Positions 13,409 through 21,529 of a stretch of 64,000 nt of DNA are shown here, piece after piece. The notes below the pieces were generated by a model. That model saw nothing but the letters and a program-made list of their open reading frames with translations. It was not told the DNA's origin and searched no databases. This DNA is from Noviluteimonas caseinilytica (lineage in GTDB: Bacteria; Pseudomonadota; Gammaproteobacteria; Xanthomonadales; Xanthomonadaceae): NCBI RefSeq assembly GCF_018406605.1, contig NZ_AP024545.1, forward strand, positions 2,976,001 through 3,040,000, given 5' to 3'. The position numbers and the translations under genes are program-made. Position 1 is the stretch's first letter. Every line of letters starts with the position of its first letter.

Positions 13409-13436
13409 ATGTAGGGGCCGCTTGGCCGCCTTCAAG
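13409..13436 (-). promoter_or_regulatory. Sigma-32-type heat-shock promoter of dnaK
   Basis: On the minus strand CTTGAA is followed, after 13 bases, by CCCCTACAT, close to the RpoH consensus (CTTGAA, CCCCATnT). The -10 element lies about 70 bases upstream of the dnaK ATG in the grpE-dnaK gap. No CIRCE element was seen here. Confidence 0.65.
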
Positions 13437-13451
13437 GCTCGGTCGTTGCGT

Positions 13452-13958
13452 TCAATCGTGTTTCGCGACCACGACCAGCGCCGGGCGCAGCAGTCGCTCG
13501 TTCAGCACGTAGCCCTTCTGGAAGGTCTGCGCGACCGCGCCGGGCGGCAACGCGCCGGCCTCGACCATGCTCATCGCCTGGTGGCGTTCGGGGTCGAAGC
13601 TGTCGCCGGCCTGCGGGAACACTTCGACGAGGCCGTTGGTCTCGGCGATGCGGTGCAGCTGGCGCAGCGTGAGCTCCAGGCCTTCGCGGAGGGGGTCGGA
13701 TTGCGCGGCGGCGGCAAGGCCCGCTTCCATGCTGTCGAACAGCGGGAGCAGCTCGGTGAGCAGGCGTTCGTTGGCGAACTTGCGCGCCTGCTCCACGTCG
13801 CGGGCCAGGCGCTTGCGCTGGTTGTCGAGGTCGGCGCGTTCGCGCAGCGCCTCGGCGCGCAATTGCTCGACTTCGCCCTTGAGTTGTTCGATCTGGTCCT
13901 GGGGAGACAGCTCGCCTTCCAGGGCGGCGTCGCTGTCCTGCGGGTGTTCGTGGGTCAT
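13452..13958 (-). CDS. grpE: Nucleotide exchange factor GrpE
   Basis: This 168-residue protein exchanges ADP for ATP on DnaK. An acidic N-terminus leads into a long coiled coil (about 20-85, QIEQLKGEVEQLRAEALRERADLDNQRKRL, quoted here only as a heptad-rich helix from QIEQLKGEVE onward). The C-terminal beta domain has the signature DPERHQAMSM and ends QTFQKGYVLNERLLRPALV. It lies 88 bases after hrcA and 110 bases before dnaK. Confidence 0.96.
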   Translation of the reverse strand: MTHEHPQDSDAALEGELSPQDQIEQLKGEVEQLRAEALRERADLDNQRKRLARDVEQARKFANERLLTELLPLFDSMEAGLAAAAQSDPLREGLELTLRQLHRIAETNGLVEVFPQAGDSFDPERHQAMSMVEAGALPPGAVAQTFQKGYVLNERLLRPALVVVAKHD

Positions 13959-14046
13959 CTGGAAAGGTCCGTGGTTCGGCGGCGTCCTCCGCCCGAACCC
14001 CCCGCATGCGGTCGCCGGCCGGGGCTTTCAAGGCCCGGGGCCCCGT

Positions 14047-15105
14047 TCAGTCCTTCGGCGGCGCCTCCAGGGCGGCCCCGAGGACGTCGGCGGCGGCCTG
14101 CACGACGGGGATCACCCGGTCGTAGGCCATGCGCGTGGGGCCGATCACCCCGAGCACGCCCAGCACGCGCCCGCCGGCGACGTAGGGCGCGGTGACCATC
14201 GAGACCGATTCGAGCGGCGCCATGCCGGTCTCCTCGCCGATGAAGATGCGCACGCCCGGGGCGCGCGCGGTGCGTTCGAGCAGCTGCAGGATCTCGCGCT
14301 TGCGGGCGAAGGCTTCGAACAGGTCGCGCAGGCGGTCCAGGTCGGACAGGTCCTGCACGCCCATCAGGCGCGTCTGGCCGGCCAGCACCACGTCGTCCTC
14401 CACGCCCGGCGCCAGCGCCTGTTCGGCCAGTTCGACGGTGTGCGCCAGCAGCGTTTCCATTTCGCTGCGCGCGTTGTTCAACTCCTGCACCAGGCGCGCG
14501 CGGATCTCCGCGAGCGGGCGTCCGGCGAAGTGCTGGTTGAGGTAGTTGGCCGCGCGTTCCAGCTCGCCCGCGTCGTAGGGGCGGCGCGTGTGCAGGATGC
14601 GGTTCTGCACGTCGTTGTCGGCGAAGACGAGGATCGCCAGCACGCGCTGCGCATCCAGCGGGACGAAATCGATGTGGCGGAAGGCGAACTGCTCGCGCTT
14701 GGGCACCCCGACCACGCCGACGAAATGCGTCATCGCCGACAACAGTTCCGACGCGCTGCCCAGCAGGGCCTGCGTGCCCGACCCGGCCGGCAGCTCCTGG
14801 CGCAGGCGCGCGAGCTCCCCTTCGGGCAGCGAACGCACCTGCAGCAGCGAATCCACGAACACCCGGTAGCCCTGCGTGGTCGGGATGCGGCCAGCGGAGG
14901 TGTGCGGCGAACTCAGGAGCCCGCCCTCCTCCAGGTCCGCGAGGATGTTACGGATGGTCGCCGGGCTGATGTCCAGGCCCGCGTGGCGGGCCAGCGTCTG
15001 CGAACCGACCGGTTCGCCATCGTGGATGTAGCGCCCGATCAGCGTGCGCAGCAGGTGCCGTGCGCGCGGATCGAGGTCGCCGGGGAGTTGCGTGCGCGAA
15101 GCCAT
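14047..15105 (-). CDS. hrcA: Heat-inducible transcription repressor HrcA
   Basis: The 352-residue repressor has an N-terminal winged helix (LLRTLIGRYIHDGEPVGSQT, then SPATIRNILADLEEGGLL) and an HrcA-type GAF-like C-terminal domain. HrcA normally represses heat-shock genes by binding CIRCE, but no TTAGCACTC-type element was found upstream of hrcA, grpE or dnaK. The ATG at 15105 is chosen because the DNA-binding domain starts soon after; the 17-codon upstream extension is divergent. There is no ribosome-binding site in front of this ATG. Confidence 0.95.
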   Translation of the reverse strand: MASRTQLPGDLDPRARHLLRTLIGRYIHDGEPVGSQTLARHAGLDISPATIRNILADLEEGGLLSSPHTSAGRIPTTQGYRVFVDSLLQVRSLPEGELARLRQELPAGSGTQALLGSASELLSAMTHFVGVVGVPKREQFAFRHIDFVPLDAQRVLAILVFADNDVQNRILHTRRPYDAGELERAANYLNQHFAGRPLAEIRARLVQELNNARSEMETLLAHTVELAEQALAPGVEDDVVLAGQTRLMGVQDLSDLDRLRDLFEAFARKREILQLLERTARAPGVRIFIGEETGMAPLESVSMVTAPYVAGGRVLGVLGVIGPTRMAYDRVIPVVQAAADVLGAALEAPPKD

Positions 15106-15111
15106 GGGGCG

Positions 15112-15140
15112 GGTATACGGCGCGCGGCAGGTGGGCGCAA
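15112..15140 (-). promoter_or_regulatory. Sigma-70-like promoter immediately before hrcA
   Basis: TTGCGC and TATACC on the minus strand are spaced by 17 bases. The -10 element ends six bases before the hrcA ATG, so the transcript would start at or next to the start codon. Confidence 0.5.
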
Positions 15141-15201
15141 GCGGATTGCGTTGCACGCAGTCTCGGTTCCTGCGACGACGAATCTTTTACGCTATCGCCC
15201 C

Positions 15202-16878
15202 ATGCTCACCCATCTCGCCATCAAGGACTTCGCGGTCGTCCGCGCGGCCGAACTCGATTTCGCCGCGGGCCTGACCGTGATTTCCGGCGAAACCGGCGCG
15301 GGCAAGTCGCTGCTGGTCGACGCGCTGGGCTTCCTGTCCGGGGCGCGCGCCGACAGCGGCGTGGTGCGCCACGGGGCTGAACGCGCGGAACTGGTCGCGG
15401 TGTTCGACCTGTCCGATGCGCCCGCGGCCGCCGCCTGGCTGCAGGAACAGGACCTCGACGACACCGATGCCGGCGCGACATGCCAGTTGCGCCGCACGCT
15501 GCGCGCCGACGGTGGTTCGAAGGCGTGGATCAACGGCCGCCCCGCGACGATCGCCCAGGTGGCCGAACTCGCCGGGCGCCTGGTCGAAATCCACGGCCAG
15601 CACGAACACCAGGCGTTGATGGCGCGCGGCAGCCAGCTCGCGCTGCTCGATGCCTTCGGCCGGCACGCGCCGTTGCAGGCGCAGGTGCAGGCCGCCGCGC
15701 GCACGTGGGCGGCGCTGGTGCGCGAACGCGACGCGCTCTCGCAACGCGGCGATCCCGGCGATCGCATCGCCTTCCTCGAACACCAGCTGCAGGAATTGCA
15801 GCGCGATGCGCTGGAGCCCGCGGCGTTCGCCGACCTCGTCGCCGCGCACCGCCGCCATGCGCACGCCGCCGGCCTGATCGAAGCCTGCGACGCCGCCGCC
15901 GCGCGCCTGGGTGGCGAAGACGGTCCGGCCCTCGGGCGCCAGCTGCAGCAGATGCGCAACGACCTCGCGCGCCAGGCCGAACACGAACCGCGCCTGCTCG
16001 AGATCGACGCGATGCTCGACACCGCCGCGATCCAGCTCGACGAAGCGGCGTCCCTGCTGGAACGCGTCCGCGCCGACCTGGACCTCGACCCCACCGCCTT
16101 CGACGACCTGGACCGCAAGCTCACGCGCCTGCACGACTTGGCGCGCAAGCACCGCATCGCGCCCGAAGGCCTGGCCGCGCAACGCGATGCCCTCGTCGCG
16201 GAGCTCGAATCCCTGCGCGGCGCCGAAGACCGCGTGCGCGCGCTCGATGGCGAAATCGAATCGGCCCGCCTCGCGTGGGCGAAGCACGCCGCCACGCTGA
16301 CGAAAGCCCGCACGCAGGCGGCGAAGTCGCTCGCATCGTCCACGACCACGCTGATCGGCGAGCTCGGCATGGGCGGCGGCGCGTTCTCGGTGTCGATCGA
16401 ACCCAACCCCGCGGCCGATCCGGATCCGCAAGGCGCCGAGCGCATCGAATTCCTCGTCGCCGCCAATCCCGGCCAGCCCGCGCGCGCGTTGCGCAAGGTC
16501 GCCTCCGGCGGCGAACTCTCGCGCATCTCGCTCGCGATCGAAGTCGCCGCGCTCGGCCTGGACGCCGTGCCCACGATGGTGTTCGACGAGGTGGATTCGG
16601 GCATCGGCGGCGCGGTGGCGGACATCGTCGGCCAGAAGCTGCGTGCGCTCGGTGCGAAACGCCAGGTGTTGTGCGTGACCCACCTGCCGCAGGTCGCCGC
16701 GCAGGGCAACGCCCATTACCGCGTCAGCAAGGCCGCCAGCGACGGCATGACCCAGAGCGCCGTGCGCCAGCTGGAAGCGAAGGACCGCGAGGAAGAACTC
16801 GCCCGCATGCTGGGTGGCGTGGAAGTGAGCAAGGAAGCGCGCGCCGCGGCGCGGCGGTTGCTGGCGGACGTGGGCTAG
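15202..16878 (+). CDS. recN: DNA repair protein RecN
   Basis: The 558-residue SMC-like ATPase acts early in double-strand-break repair. Walker A is GETGAGKS near residue 35, the ABC signature is ASGGELSR, and Walker B is MVFDEVDSGIGG. Between them is a long Ala/Arg/Glu-rich coiled coil with a central break. GQHEHQALM near residue 135 is typical of RecN. It is transcribed divergently from hrcA. Its TAG stop overlaps the fur TAG stop within one CTAG palindrome. Confidence 0.97.
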   Translation: MLTHLAIKDFAVVRAAELDFAAGLTVISGETGAGKSLLVDALGFLSGARADSGVVRHGAERAELVAVFDLSDAPAAAAWLQEQDLDDTDAGATCQLRRTLRADGGSKAWINGRPATIAQVAELAGRLVEIHGQHEHQALMARGSQLALLDAFGRHAPLQAQVQAAARTWAALVRERDALSQRGDPGDRIAFLEHQLQELQRDALEPAAFADLVAAHRRHAHAAGLIEACDAAAARLGGEDGPALGRQLQQMRNDLARQAEHEPRLLEIDAMLDTAAIQLDEAASLLERVRADLDLDPTAFDDLDRKLTRLHDLARKHRIAPEGLAAQRDALVAELESLRGAEDRVRALDGEIESARLAWAKHAATLTKARTQAAKSLASSTTTLIGELGMGGGAFSVSIEPNPAADPDPQGAERIEFLVAANPGQPARALRKVASGGELSRISLAIEVAALGLDAVPTMVFDEVDSGIGGAVADIVGQKLRALGAKRQVLCVTHLPQVAAQGNAHYRVSKAASDGMTQSAVRQLEAKDREEELARMLGGVEVSKEARAAARRLLADVG

Positions 16879-17276
16879 CGCTTCTTGCGCACGTAGAGCA
16901 CCAGCGCGTGCTCTTCGATCTCGTACCCGTGCTGCGCCGCGATCTGCCGTTGCAGGTCTTCGATCTCCGCGCTCTGGAACTCGATGACCTTGCCGGTCTC
17001 GATGTCGACCATGTGGTCGTGGTGCTCGCCGCGGTCCAGCTCGTACACCGCGTGGCCACCCTCGAAGTTGTGCTTGAGCACCAGCCCGGCCGCCTCGAAT
17101 TGCGTGAGCACCCGGTAAACGGTGGCCAGCCCGATTTCGTCCCCGTGGTCCAGCAGCAACCGGTAGATGTCCTCGGCCGTCATGTGGCGCGGGCGGGACT
17201 GTTCCAACAGCTCGAGGATCCGCATCCGCGGATGCGTGACCTTGAGCCCGAGCTTGCGCAGATCCTGCTGTTCCAT
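16875..17276 (-). CDS. fur: Ferric uptake regulator Fur
   Basis: The 133-residue iron-dependent repressor has an N-terminal winged helix (KVTHPRMRILELLE, GLATVYRVLTQFEAAGLV) and a C-terminal metal-binding and dimer domain with EHHDHMVDIETGKVIEF. The CxxC pair present at this point in E. coli Fur is absent, as in Pseudomonas-type Fur, and the whole protein lacks cysteine. The ATG giving MEQQDLRKLG is preferred to one seven codons upstream. The gene diverges from bamE and overlaps the recN stop tail-to-tail. Confidence 0.96.
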   Translation of the reverse strand: MEQQDLRKLGLKVTHPRMRILELLEQSRPRHMTAEDIYRLLLDHGDEIGLATVYRVLTQFEAAGLVLKHNFEGGHAVYELDRGEHHDHMVDIETGKVIEFQSAEIEDLQRQIAAQHGYEIEEHALVLYVRKKR

Positions 17277-17284
17277 GGCGGCGG

Positions 17285-17294
17285 AGTGTATCAT
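17285..17294. promoter_or_regulatory. Overlapping divergent -10 elements of fur and bamE
   Basis: The same ten bases read as an extended -10 (TG-A-TACACT) towards fur and as TATCAT towards bamE within the 50-base gap. Overlapping divergent fur/omlA promoters are known in Xanthomonas. The -35 elements are weak. Confidence 0.4.
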
Positions 17295-17326
17295 CGGCCC
17301 CCTTCCGACCCCCCGCGACAGGTTCC

Positions 17327-17722
17327 ATGCGCAAGCTCTTGATGGTCCTCGCCCTCGCCGTCCTCACCGCGGGCTGCGGCATGCTCTACCGCCAGCCGAT
17401 CTACCAGGGCAACCTCCTCGAGAAGTCCAACGTCGACCAACTGGCCGAAGGCATGGACAAGCGCCAGGTGATGGCGCTGCTCGGGACGCCCTCCGTCGCC
17501 GATCCCTTCCACCACGATCGCTGGGACTACATCGCCACCGAGCGCACCGGCCGCGTGGGCAAGACCGAGGTCAAGACGCTCACGGTCTTCTTCGCCAACG
17601 ACCAGCTGCAGAAGTGGGAAGGCGAATATTTCCCCGAACAGGACAAGGCCCTGGCGGCGGACATGCGTTCGCGCTTCGGCAACCTGCCGAAGGACAAGAA
17701 AAAGAAGGGCGCGCGCCACTAA
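17327..17722 (+). CDS. bamE: Outer membrane assembly lipoprotein BamE (OmlA)
   Basis: The 131-residue lipoprotein has a short signal peptide with the lipobox LTAGC (acylated Cys17). The SmpA/OmlA fold follows, with GMDKRQVMALLGTPSVADPF and WDYIATERTG as hallmark segments, and a Lys-rich tail. BamE is a subunit of the BAM complex that inserts beta-barrel proteins in the outer membrane. It is divergent to fur and followed by convergent rnfH and ratA on the opposite strand. Confidence 0.95.
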   Translation: MRKLLMVLALAVLTAGCGMLYRQPIYQGNLLEKSNVDQLAEGMDKRQVMALLGTPSVADPFHHDRWDYIATERTGRVGKTEVKTLTVFFANDQLQKWEGEYFPEQDKALAADMRSRFGNLPKDKKKKGARH

Positions 17723-17732
17723 GCGCGCGTCG

Positions 17733-17996
17733 TCACCGCGCGGCCCGGTTCCGCCGCGCCTGTTTCGGATCCACCACCAGCGGCCGCAGCAACTCGATGC
17801 GGTCGCCTGCGTGCAACACCGCATCGGCTTCCGCGCGCACGCCGTGGATCGCCTGGCCATCCACGCCCCGCGCCCGCAGCGCCTCCGCGTCCAGGCCCGC
17901 CTGCACCAGCGCATCGCCCAGCGTCGCCCCTTCGGGCACGTCCACCGCCCACGCCTCGCAGCGATGCGGCCACGCCAGCACGATGTCGATGCGCAT
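17733..17996 (-). CDS. rnfH: RnfH family ubiquitin-like-fold protein
   Basis: The 87-residue protein matches the RnfH/UPF0125 family, which has a beta-grasp fold: MRIDIVLAWPHRCEAWAVDV at the start, then GATLGDALVQAGL and GDRIELLRPLVVDPKQARR at the end. Its biochemical role is unsettled. It starts 11 bases after ratA in the same direction, the conserved ratA-rnfH toxin-antitoxin-like neighbourhood found in many Proteobacteria. Confidence 0.9.
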   Translation of the reverse strand: MRIDIVLAWPHRCEAWAVDVPEGATLGDALVQAGLDAEALRARGVDGQAIHGVRAEADAVLHAGDRIELLRPLVVDPKQARRNRAAR

Positions 17997-18007
17997 GCGC
18001 GCGCCGC

Positions 18008-18439
18008 TCACTCCGCGCCGCGGTCGGCGGCGCGCACGAAGTCGTCGACCATGCGGTCGGCCAGCCCCTGGAAGCCGATCGCGAAGGCCGGCCCCAGCAG
18101 TTTGTTCTTCGGTTCGAAGTCGAGCGTCAGCGTGACCTTGCACGCCGATTCGTCGAGCGCATGGAACTGCCAGCGCCCGTGCAACTGCTTGAACGGCCCG
18201 TCCCGGAGTTGCATGTCGATGTGGTGCGGCGGCGACAGGGTGTTTTCCGTCGTGAACCACGTGCGCAGCGAGCCCAGCCCCAGGTCCAGCCGCGCGACCA
18301 CGCGGGTGTCGTCGCGTTCCAGGATGTCCGCCGATTCGCACCAGTCGAACCGGCGCGGATACGCGGCGATGTCGTTCACGAGCGCGAACATGCGGGCCGC
18401 CGAATGCTCGACGAGGGCGCTGCGTGTGATGGTGGGCAT
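18008..18439 (-). CDS. ratA: Ribosome-associated START-domain protein RatA
   Basis: The 143-residue coenzyme-Q-binding/START-fold protein shows SALVEHSAARMFALVNDIAAYPR at the start (begin SALVEHSAARMF) and DFEPKNKLLGPAF and DRMVDDFVRAADR at the end. E. coli RatA blocks 70S association; relatives act in ubiquinone handling. The ATG giving MPTITRSALVEHS is chosen because the upstream frame is antisense to smpB. It diverges from smpB. Confidence 0.92.
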   Translation of the reverse strand: MPTITRSALVEHSAARMFALVNDIAAYPRRFDWCESADILERDDTRVVARLDLGLGSLRTWFTTENTLSPPHHIDMQLRDGPFKQLHGRWQFHALDESACKVTLTLDFEPKNKLLGPAFAIGFQGLADRMVDDFVRAADRGAE

Positions 18440-18485
18440 GGGCGCGGGTTCGCTTACGGGGGCGGCATCGGCGAGAATGCCCGCC

Positions 18486-19019
18486 ATGAACAAGCAGGCG
18501 GCCAAGGATAAGGGAAACAGCGGCGCGGGCGCGCCGAAGAAGAAGGACAAGGCGCCGGCCCAGAAGACCATCGCGCTCAACAAGCGCGCCAAGCACGAGT
18601 ACCACCTGGAGCAGAAGGTCGAAGCGGGCCTGGCGCTGCAGGGCTGGGAACTCAAGGCGATCCGGGCGGGCCGGGCCAACATCGGCGAAAGCTACGCGAT
18701 CGTGAAGGACGGCGAACTCTTCCTGTTCGGCGCGCAGATCACCCCGCTCATCATGGCGTCCACGCACGTCATCGCCGACGCGCACCGCACCCGCAAGCTG
18801 CTGCTGCATCGCCGCGAGATCGACCAGCTGGTCGGCCGCGTGCAGCGCGACGGCTACACGCTGGTACCCACTGCGCTGTACTGGAGCGGCAGCAAGGTGA
18901 AGGCCGAGCTCGCGCTGGCGAAGGGCAAGCAGACGCACGACAAGCGCGAGGCCAGCAAGGAACGCGACTGGAACCGCGAGAAGCAGCGCGTGCTGCGCCG
19001 GCACAACAAGAACGCCTGA
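18486..19019 (+). CDS. smpB: SsrA-binding protein SmpB
   Basis: The product (177 residues) binds tmRNA and brings it to stalled ribosomes. After a Lys-rich N-terminus, the core has ALNKRAKHEYHLEQKVEAG, GWELKAIRAGRANIGESY and the basic C-terminal tail KQTHDKREASKERDWNREK that enters the mRNA channel. An in-frame ATG three codons upstream is possible. Its partner RNA, ssrA, lies 2 kb downstream on the same strand. Confidence 0.96.
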   Translation: MNKQAAKDKGNSGAGAPKKKDKAPAQKTIALNKRAKHEYHLEQKVEAGLALQGWELKAIRAGRANIGESYAIVKDGELFLFGAQITPLIMASTHVIADAHRTRKLLLHRREIDQLVGRVQRDGYTLVPTALYWSGSKVKAELALAKGKQTHDKREASKERDWNREKQRVLRRHNKNA

Positions 19020-19025
19020 CGCATT

Positions 19026-20906
19026 TCAGCGCGGCGTGCGCCTGCGGTCCGGCTCCGCGTCCGGATGCGGCGCCAGCGTGAACGAGAACACCGCGCCCTC
19101 GCCCGGCACGCCACTGGCGAACAACGCGCCGCCATGGCGTTCGACGATGCGCTTGGCCGTCGCCAGGCCGATGCCCTCGCCCGCGAACTTCGCATCGTCG
19201 TGCAGGCGCTGGAACGGGCGGAACAACTTGTCCGCGTACGCCGGATCGAAGCCCATGCCGTTGTCGCTGACGTAGAACGAAAACCCGTCGGCTTCCACGC
19301 CGAACTCGATGCGCCCGTCGGGTTTCTCGCGCGTGAACTTCCACGCATTGCCGAGCAGGTTCTGCAGGAGGCTGCGCACCAATGCGCGGTCGCCGCGCGC
19401 GCTGAGGTGCGGTGCGATCTCCACGGCCACGCGGCGCTGCGGCTCGATGGCCTGCAACTCCGCGATGATCTCGTGCGCCATGCGCGACAGGTCGAGCAGT
19501 TCGGGCTGCAGTTCGCCGCGGCCCACGCGCGACACCTTCAGCAACGCTTCGATCAGCTCGCTCATGCGCGCCGCCGCGCCGCGGATGCGCACCAGGTAAT
19601 CGCGGCCGGTGTCGTCGAGCACCGGCGCGTAGCGATCGCCGAGCACGCGGCCGAAGCCTTCGATCGCGCGCAATGGTGCGCGCAGGTCGTGCGAGATCGA
19701 ATACGCGAACGTCTCCAGCCCGCGATTGGCTTCGCTCAGTTCGCGCGTGCGCGTTTCGACGCGCGCCTCCAGCGTGCGGTTGAGCGCACGCACGCGGGAC
19801 TCGCTGCGCCGGTGCGCCGCCGACATGCGTGCCGCCAGCCGCTGCGCACGCGATTCGGTATAGGCCAGCGACCACGCGATGCCGAACAACAGCAGCGATG
19901 CAAGCAGGCCGACGACCAACGCGGTGCGCAAAGGACGCAGCCCTGGCGCGGCCACTTCCTGCGGCGCCGACGCGAATTCGAACTGCCACGTGCGGCCGTA
20001 CGAACTCGCGCGCTGTTCGTAACGGAACGTCGCGTCGGTACGCAACGGATAGTCGCCGTCCGAATACAGCATCGCGCGCGTGCCGCCCGTGACATCGAGG
20101 ATGCGGAAGGCGACGTTGCGCTGGATCGGCCGCAGCGCCGTCGCCACGAAGCGCGGCACGCGCACTGGCGAATACACCCAGCCGCTGAGCGCGTCGTAGC
20201 GTTCGGCATAGGTCGCCGGCGCCTGGCCGCCGCGGAACACCGGCGCATACACCAGGAATCCCGCCGCTTCGGGATCGAGGTCCTGCAGCAGGTGCACGCG
20301 ACCTGTCATGCGCGGCGCCGCGTCGCGCAACGCCGCTTCCATCGCGGCGTGGCGCACGGGCTCGGAATACATGTCGTAACCGACGACGTTGAGGTTCTCG
20401 GCGGTCTTGGGTTCGAGGTAGAAGATCGGCGCGTAGTGCGTGCGCACGCCGTGCGGCCAAACGCTGAACAAGCCGCGGCCCGCCGCGCGCGCATCCAGTT
20501 GCAACTGCTCCATCCCGTGCGCGTCGGTGTAGGCCGCGAAGCCCAGGCCCGTCATCGCCGGGAAGCGCACCGGCAGGTCCAGCCCGTCCACGTACGCCTG
20601 CCACTGCCGCGGGCTAGGCCGCGTCACGCTGGCGAACAGCGCCGCGCCGCCGCGGATGGTCAGTTCGTAGTTCACCAGGCGCTGCTGCACCAGCTCCACG
20701 ATTTCCTGGCACGAGGCCTGGAACTCGGCGTGCGCGGCCTTCAGTTCGCGCTCGCGCGCCGCCCGCCAGGCCAGCACGACCAGCAACGTGGAGGCGATCA
20801 GCACGAGCACCGCCAGCACGAAGCCACTGCGGCTCGTGGCCTCGATGGCGTCCTGGTCGGGCGGGATGGGCTCGTTCGGGGGCACGGGCTGCATGGGGCG
20901 AAGCAT
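19026..20906 (-). CDS. CHASE-domain sensor histidine kinase
   Basis: The 626-residue membrane kinase has a first transmembrane helix at about 27-48, a periplasmic CHASE sensor domain (about 75-300, with PAMTGLGFAAY and VYAPVFRGG) and a second helix near 335-355. A coiled linker, HisKA (YSISHDLRAPLRAIEGFG, phospho-acceptor His) and HATPase with N box LLGNAWKFT, G1 DNGMGFD and G2 GEGIGLATAKR follow. No receiver or cognate regulator is adjacent, so it is an orphan. CHASE ligands are small molecules that cannot be inferred here. An ATG four codons downstream is an alternative start. Confidence 0.92.
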   Translation of the reverse strand: MLRPMQPVPPNEPIPPDQDAIEATSRSGFVLAVLVLIASTLLVVLAWRAARERELKAAHAEFQASCQEIVELVQQRLVNYELTIRGGAALFASVTRPSPRQWQAYVDGLDLPVRFPAMTGLGFAAYTDAHGMEQLQLDARAAGRGLFSVWPHGVRTHYAPIFYLEPKTAENLNVVGYDMYSEPVRHAAMEAALRDAAPRMTGRVHLLQDLDPEAAGFLVYAPVFRGGQAPATYAERYDALSGWVYSPVRVPRFVATALRPIQRNVAFRILDVTGGTRAMLYSDGDYPLRTDATFRYEQRASSYGRTWQFEFASAPQEVAAPGLRPLRTALVVGLLASLLLFGIAWSLAYTESRAQRLAARMSAAHRRSESRVRALNRTLEARVETRTRELSEANRGLETFAYSISHDLRAPLRAIEGFGRVLGDRYAPVLDDTGRDYLVRIRGAAARMSELIEALLKVSRVGRGELQPELLDLSRMAHEIIAELQAIEPQRRVAVEIAPHLSARGDRALVRSLLQNLLGNAWKFTREKPDGRIEFGVEADGFSFYVSDNGMGFDPAYADKLFRPFQRLHDDAKFAGEGIGLATAKRIVERHGGALFASGVPGEGAVFSFTLAPHPDAEPDRRRTPR

Positions 20907-20958
20907 AGACTGCGATGAATCGCCGCTGGCCCCTCCGGCCGCGATCCGGCGCTTCGCC

Positions 20959-20986
20959 TTGCCTGCACGGCGCGCGGGCCTATACT
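20959..20986 (+). promoter_or_regulatory. Sigma-70-like promoter of ssrA
   Basis: TTGCCT and TATACT are separated by 16 bases, giving a start near 20993. Mature tmRNA begins at 21015, so a short 5' leader would be removed by RNase P. Confidence 0.65.
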
Positions 20987-21014
20987 GCGCCGGTCAGCGT
21001 GATTGATGTTCCCC

Positions 21015-21368
21015 GGGGGTGCACTGGCTTCGACGGGGGTCGCGAAATCGCTTGGCGCATGCCGAGGGGGTAGCTTTCCTCGTTAATCCAGCTGCAAAAA
21101 CCTAGACGCGAACGACGACGTCTACGCTCTGGCCGCTTAAGGCCTAGCCCCGAACCCACTTGTGCCTGTGCTCGTGGATGTAGGGTCATCATCACAGGAT
21201 CGGTTGGAGTGGCGACCCGTCAGCTTCGACTTAACTTAAAGCGGGTATGTCCTGCGGTGTGCCTCGCACGTCGTGTTGCCACAGGCCGAGAACGAACGGC
21301 GAGCTAAGCATGTAGTGCCGGGGATGGAGTGCCTTCGGACGGGGGTTCAATTCCCCCCACCTCCACCA
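21015..21368 (+). ncRNA. ssrA: Transfer-messenger RNA (tmRNA)
   Basis: The RNA rescues stalled ribosomes. The 5' end GGGGGTGCACTGGCTTCGACG and the 3' end, which closes with the T-arm GGGGTTCAATTCCCC and terminal CCA, pair through a seven-base acceptor stem with one G-U. A tag reading frame starts at the GCG resume codon at 21108 and encodes ANDDVYALAA before TAA (21138-21140). The AGACGCGAAC context around the resume codon is usual. Length is 354 bases. Its last 23 bases serve as the attachment site of the adjoining island, whose insertion restored the 3' end. Confidence 0.96.
21346..21368 (+). repeat. attL: ssrA 3' end, left boundary of the genomic island
   Basis: These 23 bases (T-arm side through terminal CCA of tmRNA) recur exactly at 55286-55308. 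After one extra G, a further 18 bases (TTGAAGGAAAAGGCCCGC) are also shared between both ends. Confidence 0.92.
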
Positions 21369-21376
21369 GTTGAAGG

Positions 21377-21408
21377 AAAAGGCCCGCCCAGCGCGGGCCT
21401 TTTCTTTA
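21377..21408 (+). terminator. Island-borne Rho-independent terminator after ssrA
   Basis: GGCCCGC (21381-21387) and GCGGGCC (21393-21399) form the stem, preceded by A4 and followed by TTTTCTTTATT. It resembles the terminator just outside attR (55316-55349), suggesting the island brought a replacement from a related ssrA locus. Confidence 0.88.
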
Positions 21409-21481
21409 TTACTTTCAATACCTTAGCGATCGAAGTGCTATGAAGGTGTTACCCCCATATCAGATCGTTGTCGCGCCGGTT

Positions 21482-21497
21482 GTGTAGATATATACAC
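21482..21497. repeat. AT-rich inverted repeat upstream of the integrase gene
   Basis: GTGTA and TACAC arms flank GATATA, about 35 bases before the integrase ATG. It could be an operator or an integrase arm-binding site. A related GTGTATAC lies near the right end at about 55213. Confidence 0.35.
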
Positions 21498-21529
21498 TGA
21501 GATCACCTCTCAGTTCCTCGGTATGCACA

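Noticed and set aside
13342..15201. CIRCE (HrcA operator) in the heat-shock operon
   Set aside because: No TTAGCACTC-N9-GAGTGCTAA-like sequence was found in the three upstream regions examined.
15187..17382. 731-codon minus-strand frame antisense to recN
   Set aside because: recN on the plus strand has intact Walker and signature motifs, and the antisense frame has none.
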